DNA from: an uncultured Verrucomicrobiota bacterium
Lineage (GTDB): Bacteria; Verrucomicrobiota; Kiritimatiellia; CAIQIC01; Lenti-01
Assembly (NCBI GenBank): GCA_938003985.1
Contig: CALKWZ010000012.1
Location: 27,271 to 91,270, forward strand
Direction: 5' to 3'
DNA length: 64,000 bases
Numbering within the stretch: position 1 is the first letter of the stretch; each line of letters starts with the position of its first letter. The position numbers were made by a program, and so were the translations under genes. Shown in pieces: positions 1-10,057 of this stretch. Below the pieces are notes generated by a model. The model did not search any database. It was not told where the DNA came from and saw nothing but the letters and a program-made list of their open reading frames with translations.

Positions 1-387
1 CCTCCGGAGGCCCCAAAACACTAAAATTCGACCCCAAATGGACCTTCCGCCCATTTCCGGGCTCCAAATTCGCGCCATTTGCATCATTCGTAGCCGCGCC
101 CCGTTTTCGGCCCGCCCGGCCGCGCCCCCGGATCCGATTCTTTCGATGAAATCTCCGCGCCCTCCGCGTCTTTGTGTGAGAGCGGATTTCCGCTCCCCTC
201 CCCATCCGCTGGACATTGGATATCGGTTGTTGGATATTGAGTTCCCCGCCCCGGCGCCCTCGCGGGGCCGCCCGACCTTCGAGCCGCAACAGCCCCGCTC
301 CCCAGCCCGGCGGCCCGGTTTTCTGTGATTGCTCCCGGGGGCGCCAAACGGTATTTTTCCGGGACATTTTGCCTATAGGAGCGACCC
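1..387. other. gene-free region upstream of aconitase
   Basis: No convincing gene is seen. Open frames here are short and are not supported by ribosome binding sites or recognisable domains. The stretch carries a five-unit heptamer repeat at 211-245 (listed separately). It also has an AT-richer segment at about 350-375 with CCTATA just before the aconitase ribosome binding site GGAG (about 378), so the aconitase promoter probably lies in the last 60 bases. No clear -35/-10 pair could be assigned. Confidence 0.5.
211..245. repeat. degenerate heptamer repeat (5 x 7 bp)
   Basis: Five consecutive 7-base units begin at 211, 218, 225, 232 and 239: GGACATT, GGATATC, GGTTGTT, GGATATT, GAGTTCC. Units share the pattern GGA-N-N-T-N. 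The block stands out because it is AT-richer than its surroundings. A second block with the same 7-bp register lies at 61240-61274. Function is unknown. Confidence 0.6.
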
Positions 388-3066
<2,679 letters not shown>

Positions 3067-3091
3067 CCGCCCCGTTTCCGCCCTCGGCCCC

Positions 3092-3164
3092 GGGTACTGT
3101 TTTATAAAACAGTACCCAACATTCCGATTGCCATTCCGGGTATTGTTTTATAAAACAATACCCG
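3092..3164. promoter_or_regulatory. two perfect palindromes, likely operators
   Basis: Two perfect inverted repeats lie between aconitase and the regulator gene. The first (3092-3117) is GGGTACTGTTTTA followed by its exact reverse complement. The second (3137-3164) is CGGGTATTGTTTTA followed by its exact reverse complement. Both share the core TTTTATAAAA and flanking GGGTA/TACCC; differences between copies are compensated on the opposite arm, so symmetry is conserved. Centres are 46 bp apart. The second ends 21 bases before the GTG of the double winged-helix regulator, a typical position for an autoregulatory operator. They could instead be copies of an interspersed palindromic element. Confidence 0.7.
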
Positions 3165-3185
3165 AAGTTCAATGGAGGGAATCCC

Positions 3186-3737
3186 GTGAAGCAACTGAAT
3201 CCCACCGTGTGGCGCACTTGTCGCGCGTTGAGCGGACGCACGCGGCTGGGCTTGCTCCGCAACGTCCTAGAAAAGCCGGGCGGCAACGTGTCCCAGTTGG
3301 CGGAATTGCTGGCCATCGGGATTTCCGACGCCAGCCAGGAACTGCGCCGCCTGCAATCGCGCGGACTCCTCAAGCGCTCCTGCCAAGGTGCCGCCGTGGT
3401 CTATCTGCCCATTCCCGATCCGCAGGTTCCTTCGGCCGCGCCCCTGCTCAAGGCGCTGCAAGCCGCCTGGAACGGCACCCCTCCCGGGGAAATCGATGAA
3501 GTCGCCCGACGGGCCATGGGCCTGGCGTGCGAACGCCGCGTGGCCATCGTCCGCGCCTTGGCGCAACAGCCCCGGAGCGCCGGCGATTTGGCGAACCTCG
3601 TCCGGACCGGCCCCGACAACCTGAAAAAGCATCTGCGCATCCTCCGGGAATCCGGCTGGGTGGCCAAGCAGAACAAGGCGTTCGTTCTCTGCCCCGCCAC
3701 CCACCCCGTGCAGGCGGCCCTGCTCAAGCTCCTTTGA
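3186..3737 (+). CDS. double winged-helix (ArsR-like) transcriptional regulator
   Basis: 183-residue probable DNA-binding protein. It reads as two winged helix-turn-helix units in tandem. The first (about residues 5-78) carries ALSGRTRLGLLRNVL, a recognition-helix region SDASQELRRLQSRGLL and a wing ending VVYLPI. The second (about 108-183) carries ACERRVAIVRALAQ, GPDNLKKHLRILRESGWV and a short wing. Both resemble ArsR-type domains, but no metal-binding cysteine motif is present. The start is GTG at 3186, preceded by GGAGGGA at 3174-3180. Two perfect palindromes directly upstream are the obvious candidate binding sites. Target genes beyond itself cannot be told from the window; the aconitase upstream and MdcA downstream are candidates by proximity. 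Confidence 0.8.
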   Translation: MKQLNPTVWRTCRALSGRTRLGLLRNVLEKPGGNVSQLAELLAIGISDASQELRRLQSRGLLKRSCQGAAVVYLPIPDPQVPSAAPLLKALQAAWNGTPPGEIDEVARRAMGLACERRVAIVRALAQQPRSAGDLANLVRTGPDNLKKHLRILRESGWVAKQNKAFVLCPATHPVQAALLKLL

Positions 3738-3824
3738 TCCACCACCGCGCCCCCCATAAGTTCATCATTGGTTTTCATTCCCCTTTCAGATAAGAGATAC
3801 GCCCTTCATGCAAAAGGATGTCCC

Positions 3825-5453
3825 ATGAAATTCGACCGACTTCGCGACAGCTACCTGGCCCGCCTCCGCGCGGCCGCCCCCGTCGCCCAAGGCAAATTCG
3901 TCGCCAAGGCAAACGCCTTGGCCCTGCTGCAGGCCGTCGTCCGCAGCGGGGACCGCGTGTGCATCGAAGGCGACAACCAGAAGCAGGCCGATTTCTTCGC
4001 GCGCGAACTGGTCAAGCTGGACCCCGCGCAGGTCAACCACCTGCACATGACGCAATCCACGGTCGTGCTGAACGAGCACCTCGACCTGTTCCGCCTGGGC
4101 CTCGCCGACCGCCTCGACTTCGCCTATTCCGGGCCGCAGTCCAAGGCCCTCTACCAGCTCGCCGCCGAAAAGAAGGTGCAGATCGGCGCGATCCACACCT
4201 ATCTCGAACTCTACGGGCGCTACTTCGTGGACCTCTATCCGCAGGTGGCCATCCTCGCGGCCGAGGCCTGCGACGACGCCGGCAACGTCTACACCGGCAA
4301 CAACACCGAAGATTCCCCGCTCATCGCCGAAGCCACGCGCTTCAAGATGGGCGTCGTGATCGTGCAGGCGAAAAAGAAGCTCGCGCAGCTGCCGCGCGTG
4401 GACGTGCCCGCCTCCTGGGTCGATTTCATCGTCGTGACGGACGAGGACTACCACCTGCAGCCGCTCTTCACGCGCGACCCCGGCAAGATCACGAACCAGC
4501 AGATCCTGATGGCGATGATGGCCATGAAGGGCATCTACCAACCCTACGGCGTGCAGGCGCTCAATCACGGCCTCGGCTACGCCACCGCCGCCATCGAATT
4601 GCTGCTGCCGACCTACGGCGCGCAACTGGGCTTCAAGGGCAAAGTGGCGACGCGCTGGGTGCTGAATCCCCATCCCACGCTCATCCCCGCCATCGAAGCC
4701 GGCTTCGTCGAGCACGTCTACGCCTTCGGCGGCGAGCCGGGCATGGACGACTACGTGCAGGCGCGGCCCGATATCTTCGCGGTCGGACCCGACGGCTCCA
4801 TGCGCTCCAACCGCTGCTGCGCGCACATCGCGGGGCTCTACGCCATCGACCTGTTCATCGGCGCGACGCTGCAGATCGACCGCTTCGGCAATTCGTCGAC
4901 GGCCATCAAGGGCATGATCGCCGGCTTCGGCGGCGCGCCCAACCTCGGCGGCACGCCGCCGGGCCGCCGGCACAATTCGCCGGCCACGACCGCCGCCGGC
5001 GGCACCCGCGAGCAGGTGTTCCGCGGCCGCAAGCTGGTCGTCCAGCTCACGCCCACCCGCTCCGAAAAGAAGAACATCCCCGTCTTCGTCGAGGAGCTCG
5101 ACGCCCAGCAGCTGCACCGGGACGGCATTTTCCCCGAGCCGCCGGTCATGATCGCGGGCGACCAGGTGACGCACGTCGTGACGGAAGTCGGCATCGCCTA
5201 TCTCGACAAATGTCCCGACGGCGAGACGCGCCGGAAAGCCGTCGCGGCCGTCGCGGGCGACACGCCCGTGGGCCTCTCGGTCGACGCCGCCGCGAAGGAC
5301 GCCCTGCGTTCCGCCGGCATCGTGAAGACCGTGGCCGATCTCGGAATCGATCCGGCGACCGCCACGGCGGACCTCCTGCCGGTCCACTCGCTGCAGGATC
5401 TCGTGACCGCCTCGGGCGGACTGTACCGGATTCCCGCCGGTTGCAAGGGCTAG
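3825..5453 (+). CDS. mdcA: malonate decarboxylase alpha subunit-like CoA transferase
   Basis: 542-residue protein matching malonate decarboxylase alpha subunit (MdcA) along its whole length. MdcA is the acyl-carrier-protein transferase subunit that swaps acetyl-ACP for malonyl-ACP. Family hallmarks are GDRVCIEGDNQKQADF (about residues 43-58), IGAIHTYLELYGRYFVDL, VYTGNNTEDSPLI, LNPHPTLIPAIEAG and NSSTAIKGMIAGFGGAPN. ATG 3825 is chosen over the upstream ATG at 3768 because AAAGGA sits 6-7 bases before it and homology begins there. No mdcB-H genes, and in particular no ACP or decarboxylase subunit, are nearby. It may therefore work as a stand-alone CoA transferase, which is inference. It lies 9 bases upstream of the AlgI-like gene. 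Confidence 0.85.
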   Translation: MKFDRLRDSYLARLRAAAPVAQGKFVAKANALALLQAVVRSGDRVCIEGDNQKQADFFARELVKLDPAQVNHLHMTQSTVVLNEHLDLFRLGLADRLDFAYSGPQSKALYQLAAEKKVQIGAIHTYLELYGRYFVDLYPQVAILAAEACDDAGNVYTGNNTEDSPLIAEATRFKMGVVIVQAKKKLAQLPRVDVPASWVDFIVVTDEDYHLQPLFTRDPGKITNQQILMAMMAMKGIYQPYGVQALNHGLGYATAAIELLLPTYGAQLGFKGKVATRWVLNPHPTLIPAIEAGFVEHVYAFGGEPGMDDYVQARPDIFAVGPDGSMRSNRCCAHIAGLYAIDLFIGATLQIDRFGNSSTAIKGMIAGFGGAPNLGGTPPGRRHNSPATTAAGGTREQVFRGRKLVVQLTPTRSEKKNIPVFVEELDAQQLHRDGIFPEPPVMIAGDQVTHVVTEVGIAYLDKCPDGETRRKAVAAVAGDTPVGLSVDAAAKDALRSAGIVKTVADLGIDPATATADLLPVHSLQDLVTASGGLYRIPAGCKG

Positions 5454-5462
5454 GCGGCGTTT

Positions 5463-6905
5463 ATGGTCTTCAGTTCGGCCACGTTCCTGTTCTATTTCCT
5501 GCCGGCGGCGCTGGCGCTGTACTTCCTGACGCCGCCGCGCTTCCGCAATTTCTCGGCGCTGGTCGCCAGCCTGTTGTTTTTCGCGTGGGGCGCGCCGAAG
5601 TTCGTGTTCGTGCTGATCGCGTCCTGCTTCGTGGACTACCACGCCAGCCGCTGGCTGCCGCCGGGGCGGCTGCCGGTTCCGAAGCGCAAGTGGCTGCTCG
5701 GGCTGATCCTCGCGTTGGATTTGGGCCTGCTGCTCTACTTCAAGTACGCCAATTTCTTCGTGGCGGAAGTCCAGGGCTTGCTCGGCCTGCTCGGGCGGGG
5801 GCCGTTCCCGTGGACGGCGGTCGTGCTGCCCATCGGCATCTCCTTCTTCACCTTCCAAAAGGTCAGCTATCTGGTCGACGTGTACCGCGGCACGGCGCAG
5901 GTCGCGCACAGCGCGGGGCGGCATCTGCTCTACATCGCGCTGTTCCCGCAGCTCATCGCCGGCCCCATCGTGCGCTACCACGACGTCGCCCAGCAGATCG
6001 ACCAGCGTTCGACGACCTCGGGCCTGTTCCTCGACGGCCTCTGGCGGTTCTGCGTCGGCCTGGCCAAAAAAGTGCTGTTGGCGAACACGTTCGCCCGGCT
6101 GGCCGACCTGGTGTTCGACACCCCGCCGTCGCTGATGACCACGACGCAGGCCTGGGCCGGCGTGCTGGCCTACACGTTCCAGCTCTACTACGACTTCGCC
6201 GGCTATTCCGACATGGCCATCGGCCTCGGGCGCATGCTGGGCTTCCGGTTCCTCGAGAACTTCAACTTCCCGTACGCCTCCGCCGGCATCGGCGAATTCT
6301 GGCGGCGCTGGCACGTTTCCCTCGGCCGGTTCATGATGGAATATCTCTACGTGCCGTTGGGCGGCAACCGCAAGGGCCATGGACGCACCGTGTTCAATCT
6401 CTGGCTGGTGTTCCTGGCCTCCGGCTTCTGGCACGGGGCGGCCTGGACGTTCATCCTGTGGGGCATCTGGCACGGCACGTTGATTTCCATCGAAAAAACC
6501 CTCGGCCCCGAACGCATGAAGCGCATCCCGCGGCCGCTGGCGATCGCCGGCACTTTCCTGCTGGTGGCGCTGGGCTGGGTGCTGTTCCGTTCGGGCACGA
6601 TCCACCGGGCCGGCGGCTTCTATCTGCTGCTGTTCAACCTGTTGCCGGACGGCGCCGGGCTGATGGCCTTCCCCGAGATCATGGCCGACCGCGCCCTCTG
6701 GCTGGCAGCCGCCATCGGCATTCCCTGCGCGTTCGCGCCGGCGCTGGGGCTGGACCGGTTCCTGCCGCGGGATCCGGAGGATCCCGACGCCGTGCCGTTC
6801 GCGCGCCTGGCGCTGCGTTTCGTCTTGAGCATCCTGATTCTCGTCGTCGTTGCGTGCGAACTGTGCGCCACCGGCTTCAATCCCTTCATCTACTTCCAAT
6901 TCTAG
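5463..6905 (+). CDS. MBOAT O-acyltransferase (AlgI-like)
   Basis: 480-residue polytopic membrane protein of the membrane-bound O-acyltransferase family, AlgI branch. AlgI homologues move acetyl groups across the inner membrane for O-acetylation of an exported polysaccharide. Recognisable elements are the N-terminal FSSATFLFYFLPAALALYF, the core QLYYDFAGYSDMAIGLGRML, NFPYASAGIGEFWRRWHVSL, and the invariant-histidine motif SGFWHGAAWTFILWG near residue 320. The next gene, two bases downstream, encodes an AlgJ/AlgX-type protein, the usual partner. No alginate biosynthesis genes are present, so the acetylated glycan is unknown. Confidence 0.93.
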   Translation: MVFSSATFLFYFLPAALALYFLTPPRFRNFSALVASLLFFAWGAPKFVFVLIASCFVDYHASRWLPPGRLPVPKRKWLLGLILALDLGLLLYFKYANFFVAEVQGLLGLLGRGPFPWTAVVLPIGISFFTFQKVSYLVDVYRGTAQVAHSAGRHLLYIALFPQLIAGPIVRYHDVAQQIDQRSTTSGLFLDGLWRFCVGLAKKVLLANTFARLADLVFDTPPSLMTTTQAWAGVLAYTFQLYYDFAGYSDMAIGLGRMLGFRFLENFNFPYASAGIGEFWRRWHVSLGRFMMEYLYVPLGGNRKGHGRTVFNLWLVFLASGFWHGAAWTFILWGIWHGTLISIEKTLGPERMKRIPRPLAIAGTFLLVALGWVLFRSGTIHRAGGFYLLLFNLLPDGAGLMAFPEIMADRALWLAAAIGIPCAFAPALGLDRFLPRDPEDPDAVPFARLALRFVLSILILVVVACELCATGFNPFIYFQF

Positions 6906-6907
6906 CC

Positions 6908-8194
6908 ATGACGACCACCCCCACCCTCGCCCGCCGCTGTTTCCAAGCGTTCCTGGTCGCCCTGACGGCCGCGCTGCTGTTCTTCCCCTATTTCCAGCAC
7001 GTCGCCGGCTGGCCGGCGGACAAACCGCTCAGCGGATTCCGGACCCGCACGGGCGCCTTCCCGGACCTGACGCGGACGTCCTGGTTCGACGGCTCCTTCG
7101 CCAAAACGGTCGATTTGTGGGCCACGGAGCACGTCGGCATTCGCGGCTGGCTGGTCGCGCTCGACCGCCAGATCCGCTATACCTGCTTCGGCCAGGTCGA
7201 ACCGGCGCCGCTGCGCAAGCGGGCGCTGGTGATCGGCACGCCGCCCGTGCTGTACGAAAACATCCTGATGATCGACGCCCTGCGTCCGCCCCAGGTGCCG
7301 CCGGATCGGATGGAGATTTTCGCCGCCCGGCTGCGCCGCACGCAAGACCTGTTGCGGGAGCAGGGCATGGCGTTCGTCGTCGTGCTCGCGCCCAACAAGG
7401 CGCTCGTCTACACCGACACGCTTCCAAGCTGGGCCCGCCGCCGCGTGTCCGAAACGAACACCGACTACCGGGCGTTCGTCGACGCCCTCCGCCGGCACGA
7501 CGTGCCCCTGCTGGACACGCTGGCGTTGTTCCGCGAACTCCGCTCGCAATACGACGATCTCGTGCCTCCGCACGCCATCCATTGGGGCCACCAGGGGGCG
7601 TGGATCGCCTGGCAACACGCCATCCCGCTCGTCAACCGGCAAGAACTCCTGCCCGAGCTGCCCGTGCCGGAGGCCGTCGACGTGATCATGGACAAGCCGT
7701 CCAGCATGAACCGGGAACTGCGCGACCAGCTCAACCTCTTCTTCTCGGACCACGGGGAGTTGATCCCGTCGGCCTACCCCGTCGTGGATCCGCTGCCGGA
7801 CGGCATGGAGGCCCCGCTCAACGCGCTGGTGGTCGGCGACAGCTTCGGGTTCACCTTCGTGGACGCGATGGCGCGCTCCCGGCTCTGCAAGGTCATCCAC
7901 TTCTGGTTCTACATGATGCGGGGCCGGGGGGCCGATCCGGGCTCCTTCGACAGCCGCGCCGAGCGCGCGCTGCCCGCGCCCGCGGGAATCGGCACCATGC
8001 ACCGCAGCATCGAAAACGGCCAGCGCATGCTGGCCGGCAAGAACCTGGTCGTGTTCGTCATCACGACGTTCAACATCGACAAGTTCAGCTGGGGCTTCGA
8101 TCGCCTGGTCGAACAGCTCTACGGCGATCCGGACGCCGCCGCGGCCGCCCCGGAAAACTTCGAAGAAGAAATCGAAGTCAACCTGGGCGACTAG
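6908..8194 (+). CDS. AlgJ/AlgX-like SGNH-hydrolase-type acetyltransferase
   Basis: 428-residue protein with a single N-terminal membrane anchor (about residues 11-30) and a periplasmic domain of the AlgJ/AlgX type. These proteins accept acetyl groups from the AlgI-type partner and place them on the polysaccharide. The catalytic Ser motif VVGDSFGF is near residue 310, and the usual His-containing motif is HAIHWGHQGAW near residue 222. An acidic C-terminus ends the chain. ATG 6908 lies two bases after the AlgI-like stop, so translation is coupled. A hairpin follows directly after the stop codon. Substrate is unknown. Confidence 0.88.
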   Translation: MTTTPTLARRCFQAFLVALTAALLFFPYFQHVAGWPADKPLSGFRTRTGAFPDLTRTSWFDGSFAKTVDLWATEHVGIRGWLVALDRQIRYTCFGQVEPAPLRKRALVIGTPPVLYENILMIDALRPPQVPPDRMEIFAARLRRTQDLLREQGMAFVVVLAPNKALVYTDTLPSWARRRVSETNTDYRAFVDALRRHDVPLLDTLALFRELRSQYDDLVPPHAIHWGHQGAWIAWQHAIPLVNRQELLPELPVPEAVDVIMDKPSSMNRELRDQLNLFFSDHGELIPSAYPVVDPLPDGMEAPLNALVVGDSFGFTFVDAMARSRLCKVIHFWFYMMRGRGADPGSFDSRAERALPAPAGIGTMHRSIENGQRMLAGKNLVVFVITTFNIDKFSWGFDRLVEQLYGDPDAAAAAPENFEEEIEVNLGD

Positions 8195-8200
8195 GCATCG

Positions 8201-8233
8201 ACCGGCGGAAAGCCCAGGGCCTTCCGCCGGTTT
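8201..8233. terminator. hairpin between convergent genes
   Basis: ACCGGCGGAA (8201-8210) pairs perfectly with TTCCGCCGGT (8222-8231), with further pairing inside the loop and a short T run after it. It lies 7 bases after the AlgJ-like stop and before the converging lipoprotein gene, so it probably ends transcription from the plus strand and perhaps from both. Confidence 0.65.
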
Positions 8234-8250
8234 GTGGATGCGCGCGCGGC

Positions 8251-8637
8251 TTAATCGAAATCGAGATCGACGTCGAATTCGTCGAAATCGCCGAGGTCGT
8301 CGCTCACCTTCAGGATCGTGAGCCGCCCTTGCAGGACGTCCGCTTCGCCCGTCCAGAAGCGGTCGGTGTCTTCGCCGTCCAGCGCGATCCGGTACAGGCC
8401 CGGATCGAGATCGTAGTAGCGTTCGTCGCCTTTGCCGACGCTTTGGACCTGCGCGCCGGCGATGAACACGCGAACGCGGTCCGGCGTGTTGTTGTCGACC
8501 ACCAGCGTGCCCTTGCCGGCCGGCACGTCGTGATCGAAATCGTCCTCGTCGTCGTCGCAGCCGGCGCCCCAGAAGGTCACCGTCGCCGCCATCGCCAACA
8601 CTCCCAGCCACTTCATCCAGTCCGCGTTTCTTTTCAT
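8251..8637 (-). CDS. small acidic lipoprotein, unknown function
   Basis: 128-residue predicted lipoprotein. A signal peptide ends in the lipobox GAGC, and the mature protein begins CDDDEDDFDHD. The rest is beta-rich: VVDNNTPDRVRVFIAG, then YYDLDPGLYRIALDG, a layout like PEGA-type or carboxypeptidase-regulatory-like beta sandwiches. It ends in a very acidic tail, FDEFDVDLDFD. ATG 8637 is preceded by AAGGG. It is a single gene convergent with the AlgJ-like gene and divergent from the next lipoprotein. I do not recognise the family. It shares the CDD start of its mature chain with two other small lipoproteins in the window. Confidence 0.8.
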   Translation of the reverse strand: MKRNADWMKWLGVLAMAATVTFWGAGCDDDEDDFDHDVPAGKGTLVVDNNTPDRVRVFIAGAQVQSVGKGDERYYDLDPGLYRIALDGEDTDRFWTGEADVLQGRLTILKVSDDLGDFDEFDVDLDFD

Positions 8638-8849
8638 CGTTGCGCCCTTTCCAGCGTGCTTCCATGATAGCGCACCCCGTCCAAAAGCAAAGCTTTAGTC
8701 GCAGCTTGCCCGGCGGGCGGCGGCTCCGGCCGTTTTCCGGCCGGATCCGCCGCGATTTTCCGGGTTTTGCGCCGAATTCGCTTGTCTGCCGCCCGAAATC
8801 CACCAGCATGGAGCCAAGGGAGCACAACTCCTCCCTGCAAGGAGCGGCT

Positions 8850-9254
8850 ATGAAACGGGTCCGGATCGGGCGGTGGTGGCTGGCGCTTCTGGGCGCCGCG
8901 GCGGTGGCGGGCATGGCGGGATGCGACGATCTCGATGGCGACGATCCGCCGGAGAACGTCTCCGGCGCCTGGGTCAGCACGATTACCGGCACCAGCCCCA
9001 CCATCGGGCCGTTCTCCTATCGCGGCACGATGACGATCAACCAGAACGGGCAAACCATCACGGGGTCCTACACCTACCGCGAAAGCCAGACGTTCTCGTT
9101 CAGCGGCACCTACGACGACGGCTTGCTGGTCGCCGTCGATTCGGACAACTGGACCCTGCGCCTCGAGTTCGAGGACAATTCGGCGGACGGCTCGATGACC
9201 GGAGCCTACGAAGACGGCAGCATCGGCACCGAGCAAATCTCGTTGGCGCGCTGA
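8850..9254 (+). CDS. small lipoprotein with lipocalin-like beta domain
   Basis: 134-residue predicted lipoprotein. The signal peptide has KRVRIGRWW then a hydrophobic core and the lipobox MAGC; mature chain CDDLDGDDPPENVSG. The remainder has alternating polar/hydrophobic strands (SGAWVSTITG, GTMTINQNGQTITGSYTY, SFSGTYDDGLLVAV, GSMTGAYEDG), like small lipoproteins whose strands begin with G-W or G-x-W and carry N-G-x-x-x-G-S repeats. ATG 8850 is preceded by AAGGAGC at 8839-8845; longer upstream reading is rejected because it lacks a signal peptide. Function unknown. Confidence 0.8.
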   Translation: MKRVRIGRWWLALLGAAAVAGMAGCDDLDGDDPPENVSGAWVSTITGTSPTIGPFSYRGTMTINQNGQTITGSYTYRESQTFSFSGTYDDGLLVAVDSDNWTLRLEFEDNSADGSMTGAYEDGSIGTEQISLAR

Positions 9255-9269
9255 GCGCGGCCGGACCGG

Positions 9270-10049
9270 TTACCCGGCGCGGCAGACGAATACGGCATAG
9301 CGCAATTCGGCCCGGAACCCGTCCGGCCGGAGGTGGAACGCGGGCTGGTTCCGCCCGAAATCCTTTTCCATTTGGGCGCGGAGACCGGCCAGCGCGCGGG
9401 CATCCAGCCCGTAGCGGATTCCCAGTTCGGCGGAATCCAGATCCAGCGGCGGCGCCGGCCGGATCGTCGCGACGGACCATCCCGCCGCCGCCAGCCGCGC
9501 CTGCAAACCGGCGGTCGTCGGATACCATTTGGCCGTGCGCATCCGGCGATAGAGCGCGTTCAGGCAGTCGGCATCCGTCCGGTGCGCGAAGCAGGCGGTC
9601 TGGTGCACCCAAAACTCGCCCGGGGCCGCCTGGGCGCGCAGATGCCGCAGCAGCGGATCGAGACCCGTTTCGCCCGCGTAGTGCAGCACCGACCGCATGA
9701 TCCAAAGGACGCGCGCTCCGGTCGGCGCCGCGGCGGCGCGGGAAAAGGATTCGACGGAGCCGCGCACGCAAGCCCAGCCGTTCTTTTCGGCTTCCGCCAA
9801 TTGCGGCGCCGAATCGTCCAGCACCGCCAGGGGAACGTCGGCGAGGCCCGCCGCGCGCAGTTGCGCCAGCAGAAACCCCGTGCCCCCGCCCAGATCCACG
9901 ATCCGGTCCGGCCGCGTTTCGCGCGCGACGTCGCGCACGGCCGCCACCAGCGGCCGGGCCACTTCGGGATCGCCGAAGTAGCCGCCGTGCAGCCGCTCCC
10001 ACGCGGCGCCGTGCACGGCTTGTTCGGGACCGAAATTGTCCTGGCCCAT
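9270..10049 (-). CDS. class I SAM-dependent methyltransferase
   Basis: 259-residue putative methyltransferase. The glycine-rich SAM-binding motif is IVDLGGGTGFLLAQL (about residues 48-62), with an acidic residue at the end of strand 2 (VLDDSAPQ). A helical N-terminus containing WERLHGGYFGDPE precedes it. Substrate cannot be inferred. ATG 10049 is eight bases downstream of the stop of the beta-helix gene on the same strand, so the two may be cotranscribed. The stop codon faces the convergent lipoprotein gene across 15 bases. Confidence 0.8.
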   Translation of the reverse strand: MGQDNFGPEQAVHGAAWERLHGGYFGDPEVARPLVAAVRDVARETRPDRIVDLGGGTGFLLAQLRAAGLADVPLAVLDDSAPQLAEAEKNGWACVRGSVESFSRAAAAPTGARVLWIMRSVLHYAGETGLDPLLRHLRAQAAPGEFWVHQTACFAHRTDADCLNALYRRMRTAKWYPTTAGLQARLAAAGWSVATIRPAPPLDLDSAELGIRYGLDARALAGLRAQMEKDFGRNQPAFHLRPDGFRAELRYAVFVCRAG

Positions 10050-10057
10050 CGATCGGC

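Noticed and set aside
3786..6899. Very long open frame antisense to the MdcA and AlgI genes
   Set aside because: Such frames are a by-product of high-GC codon bias, have low-complexity Arg/Gly/Asp-rich translations without domains, and the opposite strand has clear families.
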